Positions 8,512-17,328 of a stretch of 64,000 nt of DNA are shown piece after piece. Source of the DNA: Marinomonas profundi (lineage in GTDB: Bacteria; Pseudomonadota; Gammaproteobacteria; Pseudomonadales; Marinomonadaceae); the NCBI RefSeq assembly GCF_020694005.1, contig NZ_CP073013.1, forward strand, positions 310,001-374,000, given 5' to 3'. The position numbers were made by a program, and so were the translations under genes. The notes below the pieces were generated by a model. That model was not told the DNA's origin. It searched no databases and saw only the letters and a list, made by a program, of their open reading frames with translations. How positions within the stretch are numbered: the stretch's first letter is position 1; each line of letters begins with the position of its first letter.

Positions 8512-9740
8512 GGCGTTTTTCTGACTTCGGCGCTTAGCAAGGCCTGTTTAGGACTTAGCAACAACACATTCTGCTGTGGTGCAAAGCTGCCATACAAAGG
8601 CAATACAGCGGCCCCTAAAACGCCAGCCGTATGACCCGTCTGAGCAATGCGAATCGGCGGTAACGCCAACATACTGTGAGACATCAAGGTATTTTCAATA
8701 CAGGCAATTAACCTTGCTAATACTGGCGGCGGTAAACGACCGCCAATCAAAATCGCTTCCGGATCATATAAAGCCACCACGGACGCCAACGCTGGCGCCA
8801 CCTCCAATGCCACTTCATTGGCCCATTGCTCAATCCATTGAGGATATTGAGTATCAAGCCACATAGCGTCAGTCACTGGCCACTCGACGTGTCTGTCCGC
8901 AAAGAATCGACGTAAAGACGACACCGACAAGGCTTCAAGAATCCATTTACCATGCTTGCCGGTTGCCGTCGGGATCAACCCAAAGCTGCCCGCTTTGCCA
9001 TGGGCGCCAAAATAACATTCGCCATTAGCAACAAAGCTACCACCACAAGCGGTGCTGACAAAAAGATAAAAAAAGTGCCCCTGCGGCGCACTCGGCGACA
9101 AGAGTAACTCACTGGTTGCCGCGGCGACCGCGTCGTTTTCACAGAAGCATGGCACGCCAGTTAAATTCGTTAACCAAGCTTCAAAAGCGTTCGATTGCCA
9201 ATACGCCAGAGCGGCTTTTAATCCTTCAAGATCCGCTCGCTGGTCTGAGTCTGTGACTAAGGTTTCCAACCAAGAATCCATGTAATCAGGCCGCGTCAGC
9301 CCAATACCCTGAACCTTATTCCAATCTGCACCCAGTGTCGCTTTCACTTCTTCGATCAGATCTTGGGCGATGTTTTTCGCCAAGGCTTCTGTTGGAAAAG
9401 ACACCATACGCTCTAACAACAAAACACAGGTACCACTAAAATCCAGCAATGCCGCGCTAATATGATCTCGGTCGACATTAATGCCCAAGCCATAAGCACC
9501 TGTTTTGTTGATGCTTAATTTAATTGAAGGCTGCCCACGGCGCCCCTTAACTTTGCCCGCCACTTGCAGCAACTGGCGCTCTAGTAGTGACGAGGTAATC
9601 ACTGAGATAGTTTGAGCACTCAACCCAGTACGCTCAGCAATGCTCACCCGAGATATCTCCGGATGCTGGCGCACCAAATGCAAAATAATTCGCTCATTGT
9701 AAATGCGACTTTGTTCAGAAGTACTACCTGACGACTTCAT
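8508..9740 (-). CDS. ROK-family sugar-responsive transcriptional regulator
   Basis: A 410-residue protein with a MarR-like winged helix near residues 25-65 (ISRVSIAERTGLSAQTISVI) followed by a ROK domain with ENDAVAAATSELL and the phosphate-loop-like glycines. The ROK zinc motif (CxCGxxGC) and the ExGH catalytic segment of ROK kinases are absent; the equivalent region reads GSFGLIPTATGKHGKW. It is therefore predicted to be a sugar-sensing repressor, not a kinase. It is divergent from the mannose-isomerase-like gene, its likely target, and overlaps tyrR by 4 nt. An AT-rich imperfect palindrome lies between the divergent genes. Confidence 0.8.
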   Translation of the reverse strand: MKSSGSTSEQSRIYNERIILHLVRQHPEISRVSIAERTGLSAQTISVITSSLLERQLLQVAGKVKGRRGQPSIKLSINKTGAYGLGINVDRDHISAALLDFSGTCVLLLERMVSFPTEALAKNIAQDLIEEVKATLGADWNKVQGIGLTRPDYMDSWLETLVTDSDQRADLEGLKAALAYWQSNAFEAWLTNLTGVPCFCENDAVAAATSELLLSPSAPQGHFFYLFVSTACGGSFVANGECYFGAHGKAGSFGLIPTATGKHGKWILEALSVSSLRRFFADRHVEWPVTDAMWLDTQYPQWIEQWANEVALEVAPALASVVALYDPEAILIGGRLPPPVLARLIACIENTLMSHSMLALPPIRIAQTGHTAGVLGAAVLPLYGSFAPQQNVLLLSPKQALLSAEVRKTP

Positions 9741-9830
9741 ATAATCTTACTCTCATTTTGAGCCCGCAAACTGGAAACTCGTCTTGGCTTCGCTCGGACA
9801 TTGTGCAAAGGTCTTAACGAATCGCTAGTA

Positions 9831-9857
9831 TTTAATAAATCTAATTGATTTAATAAT
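9831..9857. promoter_or_regulatory. AT-rich imperfect palindrome, possible ROK operator
   Basis: TAATAAATC and GATTTAATA flank a TAATT centre, a 7-of-9 symmetrical inverted repeat in the divergent region between the ROK regulator and the isomerase gene. NagC/Mlc-type operators are similarly AT-rich palindromes, so this is the best candidate binding site, by inference only. Confidence 0.35.
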
Positions 9858-9959
9858 ATAACCCATTAAGATGGGAAATCAGCAATCGATCTTATCATCC
9901 TCTTAAACAACAATAAAAAGCTCACATTATACAGCAGAGCGACAGCAAAGGACGAAGTC

Positions 9960-11165
9960 ATGTCTTCTTTTCCAGCATTTCAATCCGCCGACTTTTTAAA
10001 CGACCACATCCAGTCGACAATGAATTTCTATCACCCCAACTGCATCGACCCAGCAGGTGGTTTTTTTCAATTTTTCAAAGACAATGGCGAAATTTACGAT
10101 ACCGACACCCGCCACCTTGTCAGCAGCACGCGGTTTATTTTTAACTACGCCAAAGCGTATCAAGCAGAAGCTCAAAATACCCCCAACAAACAAGCCTACC
10201 TTGACGCCACGCGCCATGGTTTAGCCTATTTGAGAAATCGTCATCGCCGTGAAAATGGCGGTTATGTCTGGCTGCTCAACAAGGATCAAAACCTTGATGA
10301 AACCAACCATTGCTATGGCTTTGCCTTTGTTATGCTGGCTTACGCAAGCGCCTACAAAGCCGGTGTAGCAGAAGCAAAACCATGGATTGAAGAAACCTTT
10401 AATAGCATGGAAAAGCATTTCTGGGACGCCGAGTTCGGCTTGTACAAAGACGAAATATCCAGTGACTGGCAGAACGTCTCGCCTTATCGAGGCCAAAACG
10501 CCAACATGCACAGCTGCGAGGCCCTGCTTGCCGCTTACGACGCCACGCAAGAAGCTCGCTATTTGGAACGTGCCACCTTGCTTGCCAACCATATTTGCCA
10601 ACGCCAAGCCGCCTTAGCTGGCGGCGAGATTTGGGAGCATTACACGACGGATTGGCAAGTCGATTGGGATTACAACAAAGACAATCCAAAGCATTTATTT
10701 CGCCCTTGGGGGTTTCAACCTGGCCACCAAACAGAATGGGCAAAATTGCTGTTGTTAATCCATCAGCGCTCGCCGCTTGACTGGTTAGTACCGACCGCCC
10801 AAAGACTGTTTAACGTCGCTTGGGACAAAGCCTGGGACGAAACAAACGGTGGCCTTTGCTACGGCTACGATCCACAAGGCCATATTTGCGACGGCGATAA
10901 GTATTTTTGGGTGCAAGCGGAATCCTTTGCCGCGGCGGCCATGCTCGCCATCCTCACCAAAGAAGAACATTATTGGGATAAGTACCAACAACTGTGGCAA
11001 TACAGCTGGTCTCACATGATTGATCATCAGTACGGCGCTTGGTTTCGGATTCTAACCCAAGACAATCAGGCTTTTGATGATTGCAAAAGCCCAGCCGGCA
11101 AAACCGATTACCACACCATGGGCGCGTGTTATGAAGTAATCGAGCAACTCGCACTTCCCTACTGA
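9960..11165 (+). CDS. AGE-family epimerase/isomerase, probably D-mannose isomerase
   Basis: A 401-residue protein of the N-acylglucosamine 2-epimerase (alpha6/alpha6 barrel) family. It resembles E. coli YihS and bacterial D-mannose isomerases: DTDTRHLVSSTRFIFNYA near the N-terminus, YRGQNANMHSCEALLAAYDA mid-protein, then DYNKDNPKHLFRPWG and GHQTEWAKLL with the conserved histidine and glutamate. A further conserved histidine lies in DYHTMGACYEV near the end. These enzymes interconvert mannose and fructose (some also lyxose/xylulose) in the cytoplasm without cofactors. The divergent ROK regulator suggests sugar-inducible expression. A 2-epimerase of another sugar is the main alternative. Confidence 0.82.
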   Translation: MSSFPAFQSADFLNDHIQSTMNFYHPNCIDPAGGFFQFFKDNGEIYDTDTRHLVSSTRFIFNYAKAYQAEAQNTPNKQAYLDATRHGLAYLRNRHRRENGGYVWLLNKDQNLDETNHCYGFAFVMLAYASAYKAGVAEAKPWIEETFNSMEKHFWDAEFGLYKDEISSDWQNVSPYRGQNANMHSCEALLAAYDATQEARYLERATLLANHICQRQAALAGGEIWEHYTTDWQVDWDYNKDNPKHLFRPWGFQPGHQTEWAKLLLLIHQRSPLDWLVPTAQRLFNVAWDKAWDETNGGLCYGYDPQGHICDGDKYFWVQAESFAAAAMLAILTKEEHYWDKYQQLWQYSWSHMIDHQYGAWFRILTQDNQAFDDCKSPAGKTDYHTMGACYEVIEQLALPY

Positions 11166-11289
11166 GCGGGTCTAATTTTTCTACTGTTCTCTAATGCTCT
11201 AATCAATTGGGGGGGCTAATCATTCTATTCATCGACAAAATGAAGTATGATGCAACCCCCTACGTTAGTGGATACGAGCCTCTTTCCCT

Positions 11290-12243
11290 ATGCAGCTAGA
11301 CAAAATAGATCTCAATTTACTTCGTTATTTAGACTCCTTACTCCGGGAGCAAAATGTCACCCACGCCGCCAATCAGCTCGGTATTACTCAGCCAGCGATG
11401 AGCAACGGACTAAGACGTTTAAGAGATCTATTTCATGACCCACTGTTAGTCAGAACCAGTGATGGCATGATGCCAACCGCCTTGGCGATTCAACTGCAAC
11501 CACGCGTGCAAAGCATATTACAAGCCGTCGATGAAGTTCTCCATCTAGGACAAAATTTTGAGGCCCATTCAAGCTCCCGTGTATTTCGCATTATGGCCAG
11601 TGACTACGCTGAAGCCACACTGATTCCGCCACTGATGAAAAAGCTACAAGACGAAGCGCCCAATGTCATATTAGACGTGATGAACCCAAGCGACGTTAGC
11701 TTTCATGACGTGGAAAAAGGCAAGGTGGATCTGGTCATTAACCGATTTGACCTACCACCACAATCTTTTCATCAGAAATCTGTTTGGGTTGACCATTTTT
11801 CCTGTTTAGTGCCCGCCAATTCCGACATTGCCAAAAATTTTAATTTAGACACCTACCTTAACTCTCCCCATGTTTGGGTCAGTAAAACAGGCTTTGGCGT
11901 CGGTGTCGGCATTCAGCCAGAAGAAGTGCAAAAACTGGGCTGGGTCGATGGGACCTTAGCGGATTTAGGCTTTAAACGAAATATTCGCTTGTTTACTCGA
12001 AACTATAATGTGGCGATGCGCGCTACCGAGCAATTGGGTCTGATCGCCACATTGCCGTCTCTGGCGACTCGCTTAATGAAAGATAACAGCAGCGTTATTG
12101 TACTGCCGCCGCCTTTTGACATTCCGCCCGTGGAGCTAAAAATGCTGTGGAGTCCATTGCTACAACATGACCCCGGTCATATTTGGCTACGCTCCACTAT
12201 TGCTGGCTGCGCTAAAACCATTGCCGAAAACAACAATTTGTAA
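11290..12243 (+). CDS. LysR-family transcriptional regulator
   Basis: A 317-residue protein with the standard LysR layout. The N-terminal winged helix reads DLNLLRYLDSLLREQNVTHAA then ITQPAMSNGLRRLRDLFHDP. A type 2 periplasmic-binding fold covers about residues 90-310. The helix-turn-helix (LREQNVTHAANQLGITQPAMS) places it in the NodD/PcpR-like subgroup, whose ligands are often aromatic compounds. No divergent target gene is adjacent, since the upstream isomerase gene is on the same strand, so its regulon is unknown. It has no strong ribosome binding site before ATG 11290. It ends in a perfect hairpin terminator. Confidence 0.85.
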   Translation: MQLDKIDLNLLRYLDSLLREQNVTHAANQLGITQPAMSNGLRRLRDLFHDPLLVRTSDGMMPTALAIQLQPRVQSILQAVDEVLHLGQNFEAHSSSRVFRIMASDYAEATLIPPLMKKLQDEAPNVILDVMNPSDVSFHDVEKGKVDLVINRFDLPPQSFHQKSVWVDHFSCLVPANSDIAKNFNLDTYLNSPHVWVSKTGFGVGVGIQPEEVQKLGWVDGTLADLGFKRNIRLFTRNYNVAMRATEQLGLIATLPSLATRLMKDNSSVIVLPPPFDIPPVELKMLWSPLLQHDPGHIWLRSTIAGCAKTIAENNNL

Positions 12244-12256
12244 ATGCCGCGTCGAG

Positions 12257-12309
12257 AACGTTAAACATTAAAAAACGAGCCATGTGCTCGTTTTTTAATG
12301 TTTAACGTT
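12257..12309. terminator. Perfect 24-bp stem, bidirectional terminator
   Basis: The arms 12257-12280 and 12286-12309 are exactly complementary over 24 bases with a five-base CATGT loop. An A run on the left and a T run on the right within the stem let it terminate transcription in both directions, although the next leftward gene ends 64 bases further on. Confidence 0.8.
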
Positions 12310-12373
12310 GAATGATCAACTTAACGCGGTTAACAAAGCATCATTCTCACAAAAATCTCACAAACGCCGATAG

Positions 12374-13006
12374 TTACATACCCTTCATTTGCTCGAGTGA
12401 TTCTTCTGCACTAGATACGGTTCTTTTTAGATCGGTAATATGACCATTTTCTATGCTGTAGCACCAACCATGAACATGCAGCTCTTGGCCGATTTTCCAA
12501 GCGTTTTGCACAATACTACTTTGGCAAACGTTAGCAACTTGTTCTACCACGTTTAGCTCGCACATGCGGTCAAAACGCGTATGCTCATCTTCTATCCCAT
12601 CAAGCTCTTCACGATGCAAACGATACACATCTTTGATATGACGCAGCCAGTTGTCTATCATGCCATGCTCTTCGGTCCCCATCGCGGCTTTGATACCACC
12701 ACACCCATAATGCCCCACCACCATAATGTGTTTTACTTTCAACACATCCACGGCGAACTGAATAACCGACAAACAATTTAGATCGGTATGCACAACAACA
12801 TTGGCAATATTACGATGAACAAAGACTTCGCCCGGTAAAAGATCCACTATTTGGTTAGCCGGAACACGACTGTCCGCACAACCAATCCACAGATATTCTG
12901 GATGCTGCTGCTTTGACAAGGTAGAAAAAAAACCTGGATCTTCCGCTGTGATCTTAGCCGCCCACTCTCTATTTTTATTAAAAAGTTCATCTAAATAATT
13001 AGACAT
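12374..13006 (-). CDS. can: Beta-class carbonic anhydrase
   Basis: A 210-residue enzyme interconverting CO2 and bicarbonate in the cytoplasm. Zinc ligands are visible as C43 in WIGCADSRVPANQ, with the D45/R47 pair of the family, and H99 and C102 in GHYGCGGIKAA. Length and motifs match E. coli Can. The start has a very strong Shine-Dalgarno (GGAGGTGA on the minus strand) inside the end of rlmA. The two genes overlap by 8 nt, so they form an operon in which carbonic anhydrase can be translated at a high rate. Confidence 0.93.
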   Translation of the reverse strand: MSNYLDELFNKNREWAAKITAEDPGFFSTLSKQQHPEYLWIGCADSRVPANQIVDLLPGEVFVHRNIANVVVHTDLNCLSVIQFAVDVLKVKHIMVVGHYGCGGIKAAMGTEEHGMIDNWLRHIKDVYRLHREELDGIEDEHTRFDRMCELNVVEQVANVCQSSIVQNAWKIGQELHVHGWCYSIENGHITDLKRTVSSAEESLEQMKGM

Positions 13007-13856
13007 GGTTCACCTCCTTTATTTTCTTTCGATACCAGCGAAGCTTAATGTCCGCCGTAAGTGTGATTGCGTTAAGCAACATGGCGGCCGCACGACCGTC
13101 ATAAGAAGCCTTATGAATATGAGGCGTCATGCTTAACAACTGCTGAATTTGTGCTTGGGAATCTAGGTTAAAAGTAAAGCTTTCTGCTTGTTCCAATATC
13201 AAGTCGAAGTCCGACAATTCTGAGGTAAATGTAGGTTTATAATCATGTATCGCTGGGTACAAAATACGACGCAGCTCAATCAAATGATCCGCGCCAGATT
13301 CCACCAACAAAAGCAGTCCATTGTCCTTTAATACCCGAGAAAATTCGTCAAAAACAGGAAAGCCAAATAAACACAACACCGCATCAAAAGACTGTTCCGG
13401 CATGGGCAAACTGGCATTACTGCCCACCACCCAACTGACGTCTTTGTCACGTTTACTCGCGGCCAAAATCGCCCATTTTGAGATATCTAGACCAGTACGC
13501 GTCACTTCTATCCCTTGTGAAGACAACTGACAAGCCAACTTATCTAGGTAATAGCCTTCGCCGCAGCCGGCGTCCAATAGAGAAATTTTGTCGCTCAACG
13601 CGCCTTGGGGCCAGGAAGATAACACGGCATTAACAATAGGAAGATAGTGCTGCTGATTTAAAAAAGCCTGACGAGCGGCGACCATCTCTTTGCTGTCACC
13701 TGGGTCTTTAGAACGTTTATTTTGCACTGGCAAAAGGTTGATATAACCGGTTTTCGCTAAGTCATAAGTGTGTCCATGTGGACACTTTAAAACCCGTTCC
13801 ACTCGGCTTAGCGGTGCGGCATCAATGGGGCAGGAAAGGTTTTCGAGTGTTGACAC
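12999..13856 (-). CDS. rlmA: 23S rRNA (guanine-N1)-methyltransferase RlmA family
   Basis: A 285-residue SAM-dependent methyltransferase that modifies a guanine of 23S rRNA helix 35 (G745 in E. coli). The N-terminal zinc-binding region reads CPID...CPHGHTYDLAKTGYIN, so the second of the four ligands found in E. coli RlmA (Cys) is Asp here, while C9, C25 and H29 are kept. The family-defining LLPVQNKRSKDPGDSKEM follows, then the SAM motif LLDAGCGEGYYLD. Together these make the assignment strong. It is the first gene of a two-gene unit with carbonic anhydrase. Confidence 0.85.
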   Translation of the reverse strand: MSTLENLSCPIDAAPLSRVERVLKCPHGHTYDLAKTGYINLLPVQNKRSKDPGDSKEMVAARQAFLNQQHYLPIVNAVLSSWPQGALSDKISLLDAGCGEGYYLDKLACQLSSQGIEVTRTGLDISKWAILAASKRDKDVSWVVGSNASLPMPEQSFDAVLCLFGFPVFDEFSRVLKDNGLLLLVESGADHLIELRRILYPAIHDYKPTFTSELSDFDLILEQAESFTFNLDSQAQIQQLLSMTPHIHKASYDGRAAAMLLNAITLTADIKLRWYRKKIKEVNHV

Positions 13857-13969
13857 AAGATTCCTATAATTTATTAATAAGTGCTTAATGGAAAGAATAA
13901 CCTATTCTCAACAAGCAGAACATCAAAAACACTAAAGCCATAATGCTTTCTTATTTCAACCCGTGACCG

Positions 13970-15961
13970 TTAAGCCGTATCGTAACTGTTCTGCATATAG
14001 GTCAGAAAATCGGCACTGCACAAGGGCTTGGAAAACAAGTAACCCTGCACTTCCTGACACTCATAGCCGTTTAAAACATCGACTTGCGAGCGGCTTTCCA
14101 CCCCTTCGGCAATCACTTTCAAATTCAGACTGTTGGCCATCGCGATGGTGGCTTTCACAATCGCGTCATTATCGCAATCCAAGCCTAAATCATGAATAAA
14201 AGAACGGTCTATTTTTAGCGTTTGGATGGGGAATTTTTTCAGATAAGCAAGGGAAGAATAGCCGGTGCCAAAATCATCGATAGATAACGTCAGACCCAAT
14301 TTACGGAAGCTATGTAACTTCTCAATAGACTGTTGAGCATCATTCATCAGCATGCTTTCTGTCAATTCAAGCTCAAAGTTTTTAGGGTCAACGCCCGTTT
14401 CTTCCAATGCCCTTCTGACCATATCCACCAAGTCCGCTTGCATAAACTGTCGACTTGATAAATTAACCGACAACTTGATCGGTGGTACGCCCGCCTCCCG
14501 CCATTCTTGCAATTGGCGACACGCTCGGCGGATCACCCATTCTCCCAGCGGAAGAATCAAGCCACTTTCCTCAGCCAAGGGAATAAACTGATCAGGGCTT
14601 ATCATCCCAAGCTCAGGGTGAACCCAGCGAATCAAGGCCTCCGCACCCACCACTGCTTCATCAGGAAGACGAATTTTAGGTTGATAATGCAGAACAAACT
14701 GCTCTTCTTCGATCGCTTTTCGCAGCCCACCGCCCAAGGTTAAGTGCGCATTAATATTGTCCGCCATCCGATTTTCATAAACAAAATACATGTTATGACC
14801 CGTAGACTTGGCGCGATACATGGCGGCATCGGCATTTTTTAACAAATTGTCCACATCATCGGCGTGCTGTGGATAGCTTGCAATACCAATGCTGGCGGTA
14901 ATCATCATTTCCATTTTAGCCACAGGGTAGGTATTACTCGCGTTTTGCATAATGCTCTGGGCAATGCTTTCTAGCTCTTCAATCGTGCTGGTATTTTCCA
15001 GCACCACGACAAACTCATCACCACCTAGACGGTATAAGCAAGCGCCAGAAGGAATGCTGCCTTTAATGCGTTCCGCGACGCGCTGAATCAACTCGTCCCC
15101 GACTCGATGACCAAAGTTATCATTAATCACTTTAAAGCCATCAAGATCCAAATACAAAAGACCGAATTGACGGTGACGCTTACGAGCATTAACCAATGCA
15201 CTTTCAAGTTGCTGATAGAGCAAATTACGATTGGGTAAATGGGTTAAGCTGTCGTAATTGTTGAGCCGATACAAGGCGACTTCGTGGTCTCTTTCTTCTT
15301 GAATATCGTGGGTTAATAAATAAAACGTATCTGTTTCTTTATTATGGGAAGCTTCTATCTTATGCCAACGAACGCCTTTTTTAGTCGACAGCCTAATTTC
15401 TTGAGACAAGCTCTCTTGTTGCGTTAATCGACTAATAAAACTGTTCGCCGCGCCGGACACCGCAAACAAATCACGCACATTATGAATGTCACCAAACTCA
15501 GCGCAAAAGCAGTCGCTGGCACTAATATAAGTCCCGCTATTGCTGAAAATGACAAAAGATAGGGTTTTAAACTGCGCCAGCATACCGACATGAATATCGT
15601 GGGCCAAAGGCGTGGCGACTTTTTCCAACGCCACCAAGGGATGAGCTTCGACAGACAGCCCTTTACGCCCATTTCCGAGAGAAACCACAGAACCTGTAAC
15701 AGAGTATTGAGCCCCTTCTTTTGACACAAACGGCCATTTAAAAGGTAACAGCTCGCCTATTTCATGAGTATCAAGATAAAAAGACAAACGCTCTTTCAGT
15801 GCGCCACTAATGGCTCGCTGACCAGACTTTATGTCGCTTAAGGAATCCGTTAGCAAGCGCTCAGCCGCTGCGTTATAGCACGGCACACTGGATTGCTCTA
15901 CATCTATAACCCAAGCCGCTAATGGCATTTTATGATCAAGTAACTCTGCTAAATCAGTCAT
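13970..15961 (-). CDS. PAS-GGDEF-EAL cyclic-di-GMP signalling protein
   Basis: A 663-residue soluble protein with two PAS-like sensory segments (about 5-60 and 130-225) and a diguanylate cyclase domain with RLGGDEF at 311-317. A phosphodiesterase domain follows, with EAL at 441-443 and the DDFGTGYSSL motif. Both active sites look intact. No RxxD inhibitory site stands five residues before GGDEF, so product inhibition at the I-site is not expected. No transmembrane helices are seen, so any signal is likely cytoplasmic (redox, oxygen or ligand). It is a single gene. The net direction of activity, making or breaking c-di-GMP, cannot be told from sequence. Confidence 0.9.
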   Translation of the reverse strand: MTDLAELLDHKMPLAAWVIDVEQSSVPCYNAAAERLLTDSLSDIKSGQRAISGALKERLSFYLDTHEIGELLPFKWPFVSKEGAQYSVTGSVVSLGNGRKGLSVEAHPLVALEKVATPLAHDIHVGMLAQFKTLSFVIFSNSGTYISASDCFCAEFGDIHNVRDLFAVSGAANSFISRLTQQESLSQEIRLSTKKGVRWHKIEASHNKETDTFYLLTHDIQEERDHEVALYRLNNYDSLTHLPNRNLLYQQLESALVNARKRHRQFGLLYLDLDGFKVINDNFGHRVGDELIQRVAERIKGSIPSGACLYRLGGDEFVVVLENTSTIEELESIAQSIMQNASNTYPVAKMEMMITASIGIASYPQHADDVDNLLKNADAAMYRAKSTGHNMYFVYENRMADNINAHLTLGGGLRKAIEEEQFVLHYQPKIRLPDEAVVGAEALIRWVHPELGMISPDQFIPLAEESGLILPLGEWVIRRACRQLQEWREAGVPPIKLSVNLSSRQFMQADLVDMVRRALEETGVDPKNFELELTESMLMNDAQQSIEKLHSFRKLGLTLSIDDFGTGYSSLAYLKKFPIQTLKIDRSFIHDLGLDCDNDAIVKATIAMANSLNLKVIAEGVESRSQVDVLNGYECQEVQGYLFSKPLCSADFLTYMQNSYDTA

Positions 15962-16020
15962 TTATTTTTAATACTACTAAAATACAGTCAACCTATTTCG
16001 ATATTAGGTTACGTCAAGTC

Positions 16021-16890
16021 TCACCATGAATCAGCCACAATAAACACACATCGACTTTGAATAACATTTTTTGTCTGATCTGTAACCTGCCAAAAAAATG
16101 CATGTTTAGGACGGTCATCACGTAGGAATAAGCCTACAGGATTGTAGGCAGATTGCAGAGAAAAGAAAGAAAAATTAGCATTTATATCAGGTGCCGCCAG
16201 CCAGTGCGGCTTATCCAGCAACTGAAAATACGAAAAATCCGCCTTCAAGAGAGCAAGGTCCGATACTCGAATCCAACCACCACAGGCTTCACCCGCCAGC
16301 CACGAGCGAACATCCGCAGCGTTCTTTAAAGCACAATATAAACGCCCAAAGATCAGCAAGTTTGTCTCGACTTCTCTACCGTTTGCCAGCGCGTCAATGG
16401 CAGCATAGCCCTCTTCGGTCTGCAAAATACCTAGCTGATGTTCTCTGGCTCTGGTGACTTTTTTCAGCAAACTGTCATTTTTATTCGGCCCGATCCAGTC
16501 ATGAGGGAAAAGATCCGGCCTTTCTAAATAGAACTTAATGGCGATTTCAAATTGATGAAGTTGACCGTCTGGCGTTTCAACCAACATATCCACTTCGCCA
16601 AGGGTTTTTCCTTTGCTTTCAATTTGAAAGTGTTCCCTATGCATTTTCAAATGCGACAAATGCACTATCGCAAAGGAAAACAAAGTCTCGAAATAACTGC
16701 CAAGAAAATGCGACTTACACGCGGCAAAAGCCTGCAGCAACAGCTCAGGGTTATCATCCAGCGCCACTAAACAGGCGTTTACATCCGCAACCCAATAAGG
16801 CGCAAGGTCAAAATCACGCTCAATATAATGCCCTTCCACCAGCCAAGCCAAATCCTTCACCAGCGGATGACGTAACTGGCTTAACATCAC
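16021..16890 (-). CDS. DUF1853 family protein, possible PD-(D/E)XK-fold nuclease
   Basis: A 289-residue protein recognised as DUF1853 from LRHPLVKDLAWLVEG at the start, SHFLGSYFETLFSFA, and LGEVDMLV...HQFEIAIKFYL. The last pair, an Asp in a beta strand followed by E-x-x-x-K in the next, resembles the catalytic core of PD-(D/E)XK nucleases. That is my inference; no activity is established here. It lacks membrane or export signals. The gene overlaps the upstream YqcC-family gene by 4 nt, so the two are co-translated, a pairing that may mean a shared role. Confidence 0.72.
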   Translation of the reverse strand: MMLSQLRHPLVKDLAWLVEGHYIERDFDLAPYWVADVNACLVALDDNPELLLQAFAACKSHFLGSYFETLFSFAIVHLSHLKMHREHFQIESKGKTLGEVDMLVETPDGQLHQFEIAIKFYLERPDLFPHDWIGPNKNDSLLKKVTRAREHQLGILQTEEGYAAIDALANGREVETNLLIFGRLYCALKNAADVRSWLAGEACGGWIRVSDLALLKADFSYFQLLDKPHWLAAPDINANFSFFSLQSAYNPVGLFLRDDRPKHAFFWQVTDQTKNVIQSRCVFIVADSW

Positions 16891-17228
16891 AAAATACCAC
16901 TTAAATGTTGATCAATTCGGTTCAAGCAAACCACCACATGGCGGACTTTAGCTGGCGCTTGATGTGCCAAAGCCTCTTCCGCCATAGGGGAAATGTGACA
17001 ACGTTTGGGCAAATCACGCCCCGTTGCCAGCAAGGTTTTAAAACGTTCTATCATCACAAATCGCAACCATTGCTCAAATGTCATGCTATCAATACAAAAA
17101 GGCTCTTTGCTTTGCAACGCCTCTTGCGTAGGTTGCTGACATTCCCACACACCACAGTCTTGCATCGCCATTTGCAAGTCCATCAATAAATCAGCCAACC
17201 GATGATGGTCAGAAAAGGCTTTATTCAA
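16887..17228 (-). CDS. YqcC (DUF446) family protein
   Basis: A 113-residue helical protein matching E. coli YqcC: a helical N-terminus, then SKEPFCIDSMTFEQWLRFVMIERFKTLL, where PF-x-D-T/S-M and EQWL are diagnostic. The end has the basic GRDLPKRCHISPMAEEAL segment. In enterics, yqcC neighbours the pseudouridine synthase truC; here it is instead coupled to a DUF1853 gene by a 4-nt overlap. Function is unknown. It is divergent from the DUF3549 gene. Confidence 0.75.
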   Translation of the reverse strand: MNKAFSDHHRLADLLMDLQMAMQDCGVWECQQPTQEALQSKEPFCIDSMTFEQWLRFVMIERFKTLLATGRDLPKRCHISPMAEEALAHQAPAKVRHVVVCLNRIDQHLSGIL

Positions 17229-17282
17229 CCTGATTTCTCCTATGAAAAACGGTAAGATAGCGCATCTTTATTCACATAATGA

Positions 17283-17300
17283 AGGGCGCCGCAGCGCCCT
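17283..17300 (+). other. GC-rich hairpin in the leader of the DUF3549 gene
   Basis: A perfect 7-bp stem (AGGGCGC/GCGCCCT) closes a CGCA loop 29 bases before the preferred start codon. There is no T run, so it is not a standard terminator. It may affect translation of the gene, which lacks a clear ribosome binding site. Confidence 0.35.
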
Positions 17301-17328
17301 CTCTGGCAAAACGAGTCTATACTTTATC

